A stretch of DNA of 64,000 nucleotides. It comes from Phascolarctos cinereus (Eukaryota > Chordata > Mammalia > Diprotodontia > Phascolarctidae). A model generated the notes under the pieces. The model saw only the letters and a list, made by a program, of their open reading frames with translations. It was not told where the DNA came from and ran no database searches. Where the stretch lies: the NCBI RefSeq assembly GCF_002099425.1, contig NW_018343979.1:421501-485500 (forward strand), written 5' to 3'. The position numbers and the translations under genes are program-made. This document shows, piece by piece, positions 1 to 12,895 of the stretch (the stretch's first letter is position 1; every line of letters starts with the position of its first letter).

Positions 1-54
1 TTTATAAATATTGTACTATGGCCATCATGTAGATAGAAAGCACCAAAGTTTATA

Positions 55-255
55 AAATATTTTACAATACTATCTCATTTGATCTTTACAACAACCCTAG
101 GGAATGTGTTCTCTATTATTACCCTATTTTATAGTTAAGGAAACTGAGGAAGACAAAAGTTAAAGGATTTGCCCAAGATCCTAGGAAGTCTCTGAGGCTA
201 ATGTCTTCCCAATATCAAGTTCAGTGCTCTATCCACTGTGCCACCTGACTACCTT
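55..255 (-). repeat. MIR/Mar1-type CORE-SINE fragment
   Basis: The plus strand shows the antisense order of a CORE-SINE: a 'cctcatttgatctttacaacaaccct' type block, then an 'aaggaaactgagg' block, 'tttgcccaagatcc', and a tRNA-like head ending 'gctctatccactgtgccacct'. That order is MIR/Mar1 on the minus strand. It is diverged, with no intact tail or target-site duplication seen. Confidence 0.75.
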
Positions 256-3200
256 TGTACTAAAAACCTCCAGTAGCCTGTCATTTATTTTAATTTATGT
301 TCATCTCAAATGAGTTAGTTGTATTGTGATGAGAATGGCTTTAGAGTTGAGGGAACTCTACACCAAATCTTCCTTGGTGTATCAGAGCACCAAGTGAGAC
401 CTTGATGAAGCTGCTCAAGGAGGCCAATTTGAGTTCTCTCCTGGTTTTTCAATTATCAGAGAACTTTTAATCTCTATTTCAGGATTCAGGTTGTTAACAC
501 ATATGATCTATAAGTTTCCCAAGGGAATGTGCCTATCAGTTATGGTATCCAACCTTAACTGCCTGCTCACCACTGAATGGGACTCCTTTTTACTAATCTT
601 TGCTTGACTCTCTCATCTAACTCCTCATAATGACTGTTCCAAATTATCTCTTGTCTACTCATAGCTCCAACCAGGCTACCATCTTCCTTTCTCCCAACAG
701 GAAAATAAACATCTGCAATTTAATACATCAAATTATATGTCCCTGCCCACCTTCTCATTTTTCTAGTCTCAGCAGGTAAAGCGGCCCTTCTTAGAAATGT
801 GAACTGATTAACTATATCAAGCAAGATATAAGGTAGGGAGATATGTTTACAAAGGTGTTTGTACTATCATGAAGGATCTCCATGAGAGAATCCAAATGGA
901 AGAGGAATTCTCTTCCTACAGTCAGATCATTCAAATCCTGGCAGATGACATTGAGCTAATTGCATGAAGCTCTGCAATAAAGTATGCCTATAAAGTGATA
1001 TCCATAATTACCTAAAGGAAATTAACCTTGCTGTCTGACTGACTAGCCATACAGAAAAAAAAATAAATGGATAAAAATAGCTATCATGAAGATTATGCAG
1101 TGTAGTTGAACTGATGACTCATGGTTAGAGCCATTCCACCAGTAAATGTATTTTAAACAGATAATAAAGTTTAAAAGTGAATCAGGCTCCACACTGGAAT
1201 TATAGTAGGTCTGTTTTGCCTTTGGGAAATTACAAACTTTCTTTAATAGCCTCAAGCTTCTGCCTAAAAGTTCTTCCTTTTGATATAACCCTAGTTTAAA
1301 TAGTTTTTCACTGAGACTTTGGCTATTATTCTGTATCTTTAAGAAGGCAGTAATAAGAGCCTTGGGGAAAAGCTTATTTGTCATTTAGAAGAATTTGCTG
1401 TCATGGCTGAGAGACACTATATGAGGCACAAAGAGGAAGGACTAAAATAATTTCTGTCCCAAGATAGTGAGTGAGTTAACTGTCATCTTTGAAATTAAGA
1501 TAGAAAAAAAAACATTTTGAGAGAACTGCATTTAGCTCTGATTTTATGATGAGGTATTATTAATCCCTGAGTGATTTGAATTACCATCTTAAGCTGCATT
1601 TCTATAGTGTAAAAAGAATCAGTGCCATAGTTGGTAAGAGTATTCAATTTAGTGTATCTTTCTCTTGCTTAAGGGTGATGTTGTACATAAAGGTAATGTT
1701 GGCTGTGAATTTTACTTGATTTGCTACATTGCAAATCATTCTTTTATTACTTGTTGTTGTAATTAATGGTATAATGATTAACAATGATGTTGTCTAAGCC
1801 TGCTTGATCAAAGGTGTTGAGATTGATAGAAAAAAAGGAGAAATGAAAGTTTACAGGAAACCTTTATTCAGAATGTACGTGTGTAGGGATAGAGGGACTC
1901 GAAAGTAATTGATTAAATAATGAAAGAGATTGAACATTTCTATCAATTTATGAGGCTGTATAAGAATATGTGTTCTTGATTTCCTTGGAAGACAGAATTA
2001 ATAAGGGTAGAAAATTAATAAAGATATGGGCCAGTAGCAATTAGAGAGGGACAAAGATTGAGGCAGGCGTTAACTACTATAATGTATTGCATATTACACA
2101 TAGACTATGCATGGGGTCAGTGTCTCTAAAACCTCCCATCTTAAAATTAAAATTTTTACATTGATACTATGTCTCTGAACCATGTAACACAATTGTCCAT
2201 GAAAAACTGAGTTTTGGTGTTACTCCAAAGGAAATGGTGACGTGTCTTGGATAAGAGTAGGTTATGTAATACCAATATAAAATTATGACACAAAGGATAC
2301 CAGAGAAGTATATAACCTGAAATAGATATGGGTGAGTCATTTGGTGAGAATGAGAAGTAATCAAAGGTTAATTTATGTAGCTTTATTGATAGTCAAGAAA
2401 TATGAATTTCCCTTGGTAGAGAATTTGTAGGTATTCATGGACAAGAAAAGGATTAAAAGGCCTGCATGGGTTTCAACTTGCACTGTTAGAGGAAGTATGC
2501 ATATAGATGAAATCATTAGTTTATTAGAGTAAACATTGAATTAAGTTTAGATATGGTCTTCTTTACCTGTCTTTTCCAAAATTAGTATCTTCAGTCACCA
2601 GTATTGACAAAAACACCATGTGTCCCTAAATTTCATACCCAGGAAGTCATAATCTTTCTGACAATCATGTTTATGATGTTGAAATTTTACAGATGTTGTT
2701 GAAAAACTAGTCTGGACTGTTACTTATTAATATTTATACCAGGATAATTAAGACAGAGAGAGATAAGTTGATTTTTTAAAAAAATCCTTTAAAATGTGGT
2801 TGAGGTTTTCCAAAGTATAATGGTGATAGTAATAGGAGTTGCTATTAATTGTCAGGAAGACAAATGAAAACAGTCATCAAATTTTAATAAAATCTCATGA
2901 ATGCTGATGAACATAGTACTCAATTTTGAGGTATAATTGCTAAATAGTCTCTTATTTGGAGATTGGTGGCCAAATTAATTGCTAAATAATCCATTTAGAA
3001 TATCATCATGCCTTTTGCTTCTAGATGCAATACCACCAATCTCTTTAATATGACAGTGAAGTTTTTTTTTCCTTCTAAGGAACCTTAAAAACCATAGCAA
3101 ATTTTGAAGTATGTATTCTTCTTTCAAGCTTCTGAAGAATTCTCTCTTTACTAAATTTCTCAGTTCTTTCAAGGTTTCCTCCATCTAGATCTACTAATTG

Positions 3201-3949
3201 CTGGAAGACACATTTGTTTATATTGCAGAACTGTCCATTATTGGTGATGAAAACATGAAGCAGCAGTGGACCTGTCAATCAGCTTCACCAGCTCCTTCCA
3301 GTCTCTTCCTAGGTGAATGACTTCTTTACCATCTTCTTCCTTCATTCTCTGATGCATTCACTCAAGAATTAATAATCTAAGAAATATTTTCTAACTTTCT
3401 TCCAATGACATCATTTCTACATAAGTGAATATTCTTCTACCTAAGAAATGGGTGTTAGTCATTTCATTTGACAAGTACTGAAGGATTTTCTATCAATTCC
3501 TGGTCACATGGTCTGGGAAGAAGGTTGTAAAGAGACAGACAGACAAGACAGAGACAGAGAAACAGACAGAGAGACAGAGACAAAAAAACAGAAAAAGAGT
3601 CAGAGAGAGCAGAGACAGAAACAGATAGAGGCAGTGGTGAAAGTTATATGAAAGACTGAGTATATAAGAGAAAATTGAAGTGAGTGAAAAGATAACAAAA
3701 GCAAAAAGACAATTTTGGCCCTTAGTTAGAAATTTGGGTTGGAAGAATTGTAAATTCAACAGGGTATAATCCAGATGAATAGTTCCTATTTATAACACTA
3801 CTCAACTAGACTTTCAAAATTGAATCTATCAATAGGAATTACTAATATCTAAATGTGAAAACTTTGCTAGATAACTAGTAATTTAGTTTGTATTTCAGAA
3901 AGAAATTCTTCCAATTTGGAAAAAAAATGTTCAGAAAATGTTATTTTAG
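256..3949. other. Unassigned AT-rich sequence, no gene seen
   Basis: No host exon, RNA gene or clear repeat is recognisable. A purine-rich imperfect GACA/GAGA tract lies at about 3530-3630. A short plus-strand reading at about 880-970 resembles a LINE reverse transcriptase (LADDIELIA), but too little surrounds it to name an element. Confidence 0.5.
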
Positions 3950-4600
3950 CAAGGTAATTGCTTAAATTGCTACCAAAGGGCCAACTGCCAAGATTGGATG
4001 TTCTTAGACTTACCCAGCCAACATTTCATTACAAGATGCAACTCATATTGTTTACTGTTGTGATAAGATACCAGGCACTGAGATCCTTTCTCAAACTAAA
4101 TTGCCAAGCATTCAAACTCTGCTTTAGAGAGCACAGCTCCAAGGGGCTGGCCATGTTCTCTAAATATAAAATACACGCTTGCCAAAAAGACTGTTCTATG
4201 AAGAACTCACACAGGGCAAGCATTCACATGGTGTTCAGAAGAAGTGATACAAGGATACTCTCATGGTCTCTCTTAAGAACTTTGGAATTGACTGCGTGAC
4301 ATGGAGAGACACTAGCACAGATCTCTCAGCATGGCATGCCCACAGCAGAAAAGGTGCTGTGTTCTATGAGCAAAGCATAACTGAAATAGCTCAAGAAAAA
4401 TACAAGATGTGCAAACTTAGAGAATCCACTTCAAATGTTCACACAGACTATTTGTGCCCAACCTGTGGTAGAACATTCTGAGCTCTTGTTGGTCTGATCA
4501 GCCAGAGTTGGATACACTGAAATCTGACTCCAGCATAGTAACGTCATTTTGGTCCTCTTTGAAAATGAAGGACAACAATCAATCAACAGTAGTTATAATC
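3950..4600 (+). mobile_element. RTE-type LINE, 3' end with ORF2 C-terminus
   Basis: This is the C-terminal end of a non-LTR retrotransposon reverse transcriptase of the RTE clade. The plus strand around 4150-4270 reads, with stops, in the order GHV, RLPK, FYEEL, QKK, YKDTL, SLKNFGID, typical of the region after the RTE reverse transcriptase. It is followed at about 4290-4480 by a WRDTSTDLSAWHAHSRKGA block and a CPTCGR cysteine pair. The 3'UTR at 4540-4590 has the RTE ending 'attttggtcctctttgaaaatgaaggac' with CAA-rich units. The copy is truncated at the 5' end and carries several stops. The motifs are seen directly; clade assignment is from family knowledge. Its relation to other elements here is independent, since RTE does not use L1 enzymes. 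Confidence 0.75.
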
Positions 4601-5655
4601 CTTAAACTAATGAAAAGCAAAGATTTTTATTTCTCATTGTTTCAATTGATAAAAATTCAATATTTTGGCCAATACAGATATGAAGAAGTTCCTAAAAGTT
4701 TATATTCTGATTCAATAGATTTTCCCTGCTTTTCCTTTATATTTAAAGATCTTGATTTAGGCAAATCCCTGATACATGTTCAACTTCTGGTAAAAATATA
4801 ATTGGAAAACATCAGATTGGTAAATCACAAACTGAGTCCTTTATCCCCTTTTCCATAAATTTAAACCCAAACAACTAGTATTCCCCAGTCTTTTCTTCCA
4901 AGATTTCTTCCTTACATAGAGAACGAAAAACAAACAAAGCCTTGTGCCTTCAGGTCAATCAATCCTTATACTCTTGGGTTATTCTATGGTGATCTTGAAA
5001 TTTCTTTCATGTGAAACCTTAGCAGGGAGTTTTTCAACTCTTGTGAAATCTTAGCTGTTTGATGTTTGAATCACAGTTCAATCATAAAGACAGGAGAAGG
5101 AAAATTATGTTGGAACCATGTCTATAGGTAGAGTTGTATTTATAAGGAAGAATGTGACCATTGAACACCAAAGGAAATATGACATTTAAGACATTAGTTA
5201 TTTCATTAACACATTATTACCACCTTCTTGTCTAACAAGTGAGGGGAAGGTAAATGATATGAAAGGAAGAATACATACCAGAAGTACAAAAGAAGAAAGC
5301 TCACACCCTTAAAATATTTTAGCTATAAACAGAAATAAAACATAGAGCCCAAGCATTTTCTTTTTGCCAAAACCAAGATGCTGGCATAAAACAAATAACC
5401 TCTTGCTTTAATGTTCAATAGAAACACTTCAATATTATATCCAAAATTTTTGTGTTGGTATACTAGATGAAGGAATAAATGAAAGTATAAACAAGTTACA
5501 AAAGGCCACAAAGCTACACAGTATAGGTATTTTGTGTATAATTAAATGATACAAATGAGCATTTAGATTGGCTATAACAAAGGGTTGAAGTAAAAAAAAA
5601 ACAACATAGGGGTAAAAGAGAACTTGGGTTCAAAAATTAACTTTACTAGTATATT
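4601..5655. other. Unassigned sequence
   Basis: No coding, RNA or repeat signature recognised between the RTE tail and the next L1. AT-rich, with scattered short poly-A runs. Confidence 0.5.
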
Positions 5656-6933
5656 CTGGATAGTCGGAGGTGGGCTAAGATAGTAAAGTGAAGGCATGCG
5701 AAATTCTCCTCCAAACCTTAAAACAATTCCTCAAAGCAAATTCTGGAGTGGTGGAACCAACAACAACAACAAAAACAAAACAGGGTGAAAACAGTTTTTC
5801 AGCTCAAGACAACTTAGAAGATCAGCAAGAAAGATTCAGAGGTTAGGCCATGCCTCAGCAAACCAGCAGCAAGTCTTGGAGGTGACTGAATCATGGGTTG
5901 TGACAACTTCCAGAATCCAGCCCACAGATGGTAAGGGAGGTGGAAAACTACTCAGAAGATTATAGGAGACCCTTCATTGTCACTAAGTGAAGGACTCTGT
6001 CATGTTGCCCATATGTGATTATGGGTTATAGGCCCAGGGAAGGAGAAGCACTAGCAGGAGCAGGGACCCTGATCACATCCCAGGGTGGAAAAGAGTGCTT
6101 ATGGTCAATCATACACCAAAGCCTAGGCCAGGAAAGCATTGATCATTCCTCTCCTGAGATCATACCATTTTGAAAGAACTGAAACTTACATAACCCTACA
6201 AGTAGCTGTGAACACAGCAATATGAAAAACTTGAAGCTTGGGACATTCCCCCCTCTACCCTGGGAGCACAACCTCACTTTAACATAGAGTTAAAATTAAG
6301 AAAAAGGCTAGAAAAAAATGTGCAAACATAAAAAAAAAACCTGACCATAAAAGTTACTATGCTGACAAGGAAGACCAAAATTCAAACTCAGAAGACAATT
6401 AGATCAAAACAGCTACATGCAAAGTCTCAGGGAAAAAAAATATTATTTGGTCTCGGGCCCCAGAAGATATCAAACAGGATTTTAAAAATCATATAATGAA
6501 GGCATAGGAAAACAGGGAAAAAAAATGAAAGTGATGCAGAAGAGAGTCAGCAGCTTGGCCAAGGAGGAACAAAAATATTGAAGAAAATAACACATTAAAG
6601 ACAGAATAGACCAAATGTTAAAAGATACACAATCCACTAAAGAAAATAATTCCTTCAAAAACAGAATTGGTCAAATGGAAAAAGAGGTACAAGAATTCCA
6701 TGAAGAAAAGAACTCCTTCAGAAGGAGAATTATTCACATGAAAAATGAGGTACAAAAGCTCTTGGGGAAAAAAAAATTCCTTAAAAATTAGAATTGGACA
6801 AACGGAAGCTAATGATTCCATGAGACATCAAGAAACAATCTAAAAAAGATCCAAAAATTTAAAGAATAGAAGAAAATTAGAAATGCTTCATTGGGCGATA
6901 TATTGAACAGAGCTTTTTAAGAATTATTGGACT

Positions 6934-7080
6934 AAAGACTCAAGAAAAGCATGAAAAGGTAAACAGGAAAGAGATATCATAAGGGATTTATTTAAGTTGA
7001 ACTGTTTACATTCCTATGTGGAAAGATGATATGTGTAACTCATGAGACCTTTGTCAGTATTAAGGTAGTTGGAGGGAAAA

Positions 7081-7131
<51 letters not shown>

Positions 7132-7181
7132 TAGATAGATACAGATATATATGGATATAGATATATATGGATGGATGGATG

Positions 7182-7219
<38 letters not shown>

Positions 7220-8042
7220 GGGCACAGAGTGAGTTGAAGATGAAGGGGTTATATCTAGAAAAAATTAAAGGATTAAAGAAAGTTATACTGGGAGAAGGAG
7301 AAAGGGACAAGTAAAATGGGGTAAATTATCTCACATAAAACAGACAAGAAAATGCTTTTACAATGGAGGTGAAGTGGGGGGAGGTGAGAGGGAATGAGTG
7401 AATCTTATTTTTGTTGGATTTGGCTTAAGGAGGGAATAACATACACATTCAATGGGATAGGGAAATCTATCTTAAAGTACAGGAAAATAGGGAGGAAGGG
7501 GATAAGAAAGGGAGGGAAGGAAAGGCAGATTGGGGGAGGTGTAATCAGAAGCAAACACTCCTGAGGATGGACAGGGTCAAAAGAAAGAATAGAATAAATG
7601 TTGGGTGGGAGAGGGTGAAGGGAAAAAAGTTAGTTTTTCACAGCATGACTACTATGGAAGTGTTTTACGTGATTATATCTGTATAACCTGTACCAAGTTG
7701 TTTGCTATCTCAAAGAGGGTGAGTGGGGAGAGAGGAAATGAGAGAATTTGGAACCCAAAACATTATAAACAAATGTTAAAAATGGTTTTTACATGCAACT
7801 GGGAAATAAGATATACATGCAATGAGGTATAGAAATCTATCCTGCCCTACAGGAAAATAGAAGGGGAAAAGAATAAAAGAAGGGGAGGGTGATAGAATGG
7901 AGGGCAGATTAGGGGAAGGGGTATTCAGAATGCATTCTTTCTTGGGCTGAGGGAGGGGAGAGATGGGGAAAAATTTGGAATTCAAAATCTTGTTAAAATG
8001 AATGTTGAAAACTGAAAGAAATAAAAACAATAGCAAAAACAA
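6934..8042 (+). mobile_element. 5'-truncated HAL1 inserted in L1 ORF1
   Basis: The insert starts in the extreme ORF1 C-terminus of a half-L1 ('gactcaagaaaagcatg...ggtaaacagg'), continues through the HAL1 3'UTR ('gagttgaagatgaagggg', 'ttatactgggag', 'gatttggcttaaggaggg') and ends with the HAL1 tail ('aaaatttggaattcaaaatcttg', 'gaatgttgaaaact', then A-rich). It has no ORF2. Imperfect target-site copies aattattggact (6922-6933) and aatattagact (8043-8053) flank it, and L1 ORF1 resumes directly afterwards. The same 3' sequence recurs at 22.8-23.6, 27.3-28.2 and 59.3-59.5 kb. Confidence 0.78.
7079..7222. repeat. (GATA)n/(GGAT)n microsatellite inside HAL1
   Basis: Long GATA tracts at about 7081-7138 and 7183-7218 flank shorter GAGA, GATATA and GGAT units. 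The tract lies in the HAL1 3'UTR at the same place as a shorter tetranucleotide tract in the minus-strand HAL1 (28083-28135). Confidence 0.95.
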
Positions 8043-8333
8043 AATATTAGACTTCCTAAAAGCCACAATCAAAAAAAGAGCACACACCTTATATTTAAAG
8101 AAATTATTAAGGAAAATTATCTTGATATCCTAGAAACAATAGGTAAAATAGAAATTTAAACAATCCATTTATCACTATCTAAAAGAGATCCCCAAATGAA
8201 AATTTTTAGGAATATTCTAGACAACTTATACAGCACACAAATAAAGAAGAAAATATTGGAAGCAACCTGAAAGAAAGAAAAATCCAATATCATAGTGACA
8301 CAATCAGAATAACTATTTGGTAGCTTCTGTATT

Positions 8334-11300
8334 AAAGGACCAAATGATATAATAGCCAAATTCTTAAAGAAGAAGTTAAGTGATTTAGAGTAGGAAATAG
8401 ACAGCAAAATTTACTATAGGGCACCTCAACTTGTACTTTTCAGAAGTAGATAAATCTCACCAAGAAGTCAAGGAAATTAATAAAATTCTAAAAAATTAGA
8501 CATGATAGATGTCTAGAGAAAATTGAATGGGAAAAAAAAGAAATATACATTTTCTCAGCTGTACACAACACCTACACAAACACTGACCATGTATTAGGGC
8601 ATAAAAACCTCACAACTAATTGAAGAAAAACAGAAATACTGAAATAATTTTTTGTTCATAATGCAATAAAATCATGTTCAATAAAGGGTCATGGAAATAC
8701 AAATTAAAAATTAATTGGAAATTAAATAATCTAATCCTAAAGAATGAATAACTGAAAAAACAAATCATAGAAAAATCAATAATTTCATCAAAGAGAATGA
8801 CAATGATGATACAACACAGTAAAATTTATGGAATGCAGCCAAAGCAATACTTAGGAGAAAATGTATATCTCTAACCATTTACATCAATAAAATAGAGAAA
8901 CAGTAGATCAATGATTGGGACATGCAATTACAAACAACTAGAAAAAGAATAAATTAAAAATCCCCATTAAAATAACAAATTGGAAATCCTGAAAATCAAA
9001 GGAGAGATTAATAAAATTGAAAGTATGAAATCTGTTGAATTAATACATAAAACTGAAGCAGGTTTTATGAAAAAAATAAAATAGAAAAAATCATTGCTTA
9101 ATTCAATTAACAAGAAAGAAAAACAAATTATCAGGATCAAGAATGAAAAGAGTAAATACATCACAAATGAAGAGTAAATTAAAGCAATTATTAGAAGCTC
9201 TTTGCTCAGTTATATGACATTAAATCTAACCTTCTAAGTGAAATGGATGAATATTTACAAAATGTAAATTGCCTGGATTAACAAAAGAAATAGAATACTT
9301 AAATACATCTTCTTAGAAAAACAAATTGAACAAGCCATCAGTGATTTCCTAGGAAAAATCTCCATGATCATATGGATTCACAAGTGAATTCTATGAGACA
9401 TTTAGGGAACAATTAATTACAATATTATGTAAACCATTTTGAAATACTATGTAAACACTATAATATTAAATATCCTATAAAATATTACATAAACTATTTG
9501 GGAAAATAGGGAAAGAAGGAGTTTTGCCAAATACCTTTGAGACACAAATACAGTGCTGATACATAAACCAGAAAGTTCAAAAACAGAGAAATACAATTAT
9601 AGACCAATTTACCTAATAAATACTGATGCAAAAAAAAATCCAATAAAATACTAGTAATGAGATTACAGTACTGTATTACAAAGATTATACACTATGGCCA
9701 GGTGAGATCTATATCAGGAATGCAGTTTTAATATTATTGAACCAGTGCTGGTTAAACATTTTTTAAAAGTCAGCATAATTGACCATATTGATAAGAGAAT
9801 CAATAGGTGCAGAAAAAGCTTTTGACAAATTATTATACTCATTCCTATTAAAAATAATAGAAAATAAGAATAATAGTGATTTCCTTAAAATGATAAGAAG
9901 CATCCATCTAAAACCATCAGCAAGCATTATATGTAATGGGGATAAGCTGGAAGCACTTTCAATAAGATCAGGAGTGAAACAAGAATGCCCATTAACACCA
10001 CTGTTTTTCAATATTGTAATAGAAATCTTAGCTTCAGCAAAGGAGGAGAAAGAGAAATTGAAGGAATTAGAGCAGGCAATGAAGAAGCAAAACTATCATA
10101 CTTTTCATAGAAAATCTTACAGAATCAACTAAAAAACTACTTGAAATAATTGACAATTTTAGCAAAGTTGCAGTGTATAAAATAAACCTACATAAATCAT
10201 CAGCATTTCTATATATTACCAACAAAGATTAACAAGAGACAGAAAAAAATTTCATTTAAAATAACTGAAGAGAATATAAAATATTTATAAGTCTATCTGC
10301 CAAAACAAATACAGGAACCATATGAACACAATTACAAAACACTTTTCACACAAATAACTTAGATCTAAATAACTGGAAAAAATCAGTTGCTAATGGGTAG
10401 GCTGAGCTAATGTAATAAAAATGACAATTCTACCTAAATTAGCTTCTTTATTCTGTGCCATACCAATCAAACTACCAAAAATTATTTTATAGAGCTACAA
10501 AAAATATTAAGTTCTGTCTGGAAGAACCAAAGGTCCAGAATATCAAGGGAACTAATGAAAAGAATTGCTACAGAAAGTGGTCTAGCCATACCAGATCTTA
10601 AATTGTAGTATAAAACAACAATGATCAAAATTATTTGATACTGACTAAGAAATACAACAGTGGATCAGGGGAACAGGTTAGGTATATAAGATACAGTAGT
10701 CAATGACTATAGTAATCTACTATTTGATAAACCCAAAGACCCCAGCTTCTGGGATAAGAACTCATGTTGACAAAAACTGCTGGAAAACCTGGAAAAGACT
10801 ATGGCAGAAACTAGGCATAGACCAAAATCTTACACCCTATAACAAAATAAAGTCAAAATGGGTGCATGATTTAGATATAAAGGCTGATACTATAAGCAAA
10901 CTGGGAAATCAAGGAACAGTTTACCTGTCAGATTTATGGAGAATAGAAGAATTTGTGACCAAACAAATGTTATAGAACATTATGAAATGCAAAATGAATG
11001 ATTTTGATTACATTAATTGAAAAGTATTTGCACAAACAAAGGCAGTGCAACCAAGATTAGGAGAGAAGCAGAAATCTGGGAAATAATTTTTACAACCAGT
11101 GTTTTTGATAAGGGCTTCATTTCTAAAATATATAGAGAACTAAGTTAAATGTTCAGGAATACAAGTCATTCTGAACAGGCAGTTTTCAAAGGAAGAAAAT
11201 AAAGCTGTCTATAGTCATGGGAAAAATGCTCTAAATCACTATTGATTAGAGAAATGCAAATCAAAACAACTCTGAGGTTCCACATCACTCCTATTAGATT

Positions 11301-11763
11301 GACTGACATGACAAAACAAAAAAATGATAAATGTTGGAAAAGATGTGGGAAAACTGGAACACTGATGCATTGTTGGTGGCACTGTGAAATGATCCAACCA
11401 TTTTGGAGAGCAATTTGAAACTATGCCTAAAGAGCTATAAAAAAAAGTACATACCCTTTGTCCCAGTAATACCACTTCTGGGGCTGTGTCCCAAAGAGAT
11501 CATAAAAATGGGGGAAAGGACCCATATGTACAAAGACATTTACAGAGACTTTTTCTGTGGTGGCAAAGAATTTGAAATTGAGGGATGCCCACCAATTGGG
11601 GAATGGCTGGTATATGAATGTAATGGAATACTATTGTGCTGTAAGAAATGATGAGCAAGCAGACTTCAGAAAAACCTGAAAAGACTTGTATGGGCTGATG
11701 CTGAATGTAGTGAGCAGAACTAAGAGAGCGCCATACACAGTAACAGTTACATTGTGTGATGAG
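8334..11763 (+). pseudogene. L1 ORF2 remnant, catalytic RT motif deleted
   Basis: This is a decayed ORF2 (endonuclease plus reverse transcriptase) of L1. It lacks the N-terminal endonuclease start and enters at the KFLEEKF-like segment. Endonuclease remnants run to about 8700, the RT region covers roughly 9250-10300, and C-terminal sequence continues to about 11650. Readable islands include 9779-10132 ([25 protein letters not shown]) and 10703-10975 (KWVHDLDIKADTISKLG). Relative to the copy at 53592-53603, which encodes FADD, about 20 bases around 10098-10115 are missing, which removes the FADD active-site codons. Many further stops and frameshifts are present. After the NDE codons the frame reads Q-A-D-F-R, without the stop found at 55212 in the other copy. 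Confidence 0.85.
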
Positions 11764-12150
11764 TAACTTTGATAGACTTAGCTCTTCTCAGCAATGCAAG
11801 GATCTAAGTCATCTCCAAAAGTCTCATGATGAAAAATGCTATTCATATCCAGAGAAAGAACTATGGAGTCTGAATACAGATCAAAACATACCATCTGCTT
11901 TTTTTCTTTTTTCTTCTGTTTTGATTTGTTTCTTTTTCCTTGTCGTTCTGCCTATTGGTTCTAATTCTTCTTTACAACATGACTAATGTGAAAATATGTT
12001 TAATACGAATGTATATGTACAGCCTACATCAGATTACATGATGCTTAGGGGAGATAGGAGAGGAGAGAGGAGGAGAAAATTTAAAACTCAAAAGTTTATG
12101 GAAGTAAATGTTGGAAACTTAAAAATAAATTAATTAATTAAAAATAAAAT

Positions 12151-12895
12151 AACTACAGAATGTATTAAAAAAAAAAAGACCGATGTGGAGATTTGTTTCT
12201 TTGGACTATGGATGTTTGTCATAACTGTTTTTCTTTTCTTTTCAATGGAAATGGTGGTGGGATGGAGAAAAGAGGTAAGCATGTGATTTGTGTAAAACAA
12301 GAGATTAAAAAAAGCAATTCTAGAAAGAATCAGTGATGAACAAAATAGCTTTAAAAGTTATGTTTAAATTATTATGTACTTTAAAGGAAAGTAAATTCTA
12401 TACACAAACACACACATATTTGCAGTTTCATGTACAATCTTCTCCTGTTCTAAAATGTATATTGAAATGCTCATTTTATTTGGTATTTTTAAAGTTATAA
12501 TTAAAAACAAACCACAAAAAGCCTGAACTGACACATCAGAGAAAGAAGAGAAGGTTCTCATTAAATTTCAATCAGGTCCTGAGTTTGTGAGCATATGTTT
12601 ATCTGTATAGCTTCCTAAGCTTGTGAAATGACACAAGAGATAAGTCAATTTTTTAAAAAATCAGTTTTGTTATATGTCCACCTGCTTTGCAAGGTTATTT
12701 AGGATTTGCCTTTCCCTTGGAAAGGGGAAGCTCATTTTTCCTCCCTTTATCCTCACTTTGTTGGTTTGATTTTTTGTTTGTCTTATATCAGTTTTAAACA
12801 TCATTCTTTTTATTGTTTTTCATTAGGATAAGATCACAAGACAGATGTTTCTTATGTTTAAATTAGTCACACTACTGCTTCGTTCAATTTTTTTT
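12151..12895. other. Unassigned AT-rich sequence
   Basis: Nothing recognised beyond short A and T homopolymers. Confidence 0.45.

Larger units (their letters stand above)
6540..8333 (+). pseudogene. L1 ORF1 remnant split by HAL1
   Basis: ORF1 of L1 encodes the RNA-binding chaperone (ORF1p) that coats element RNA in a cytoplasmic particle. Here the coiled-coil half lies at about 6540-6933, with repeated NSFKNRI-like heptads also seen at 38.7 and 48.7 kb. The RRM/C-terminal part resumes at about 8043-8333, with 'gattttagaaacaat' and 'cagccagaaagaaa'-like blocks corresponding to 49.06-49.3 kb. The gap is filled by the HAL1 insertion. Multiple stops and frameshifts are present on both sides and no intact reading frame remains. 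Confidence 0.75.
5658..12150 (+). mobile_element. Old L1 LINE, near full length, rearranged
   Basis: A plus-strand L1 is recognisable from its 5'UTR (about 5658-6530, with 'cagctcaagacaacttagaag' and 'gactgaatcatgg' blocks also found at 37.6-37.8 kb) through ORF1, ORF2 and a 3'UTR ending in an A/T-rich tail at about 12120-12150. ORF1 is split by a HAL1 insertion at 6934-8042. At about 8333 the sequence jumps from the ORF1 C-terminus ('gcttctgtattaaag') straight into the ORF2 endonuclease region ('ccaaattcttaaagaagaagtt'), so the ORF1-ORF2 spacer and the first roughly 100 codons of ORF2 are deleted. Clear alignment with the better preserved L1 at 48-55.7 kb supports all of this. The copy is heavily mutated and inactive. 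No convincing target-site duplication was found. Confidence 0.87.

Noticed and set aside
880-1050. Possible LINE reverse transcriptase trace (LADDIELIA)
   Set aside because: Only a few residues match; no neighbouring RT motifs could be aligned, so no element was called.
2975-3278. Two overlapping minus-strand ORFs (MEETLKELRNLVKREFF)
   Set aside because: Helix-like composition but no known family, no splice context, and similar composition arises from AT-rich DNA.
7014-7310. ORFs with repeated YLSI units
   Set aside because: Translation of the GATA microsatellite inside a HAL1 3'UTR on the antisense strand.
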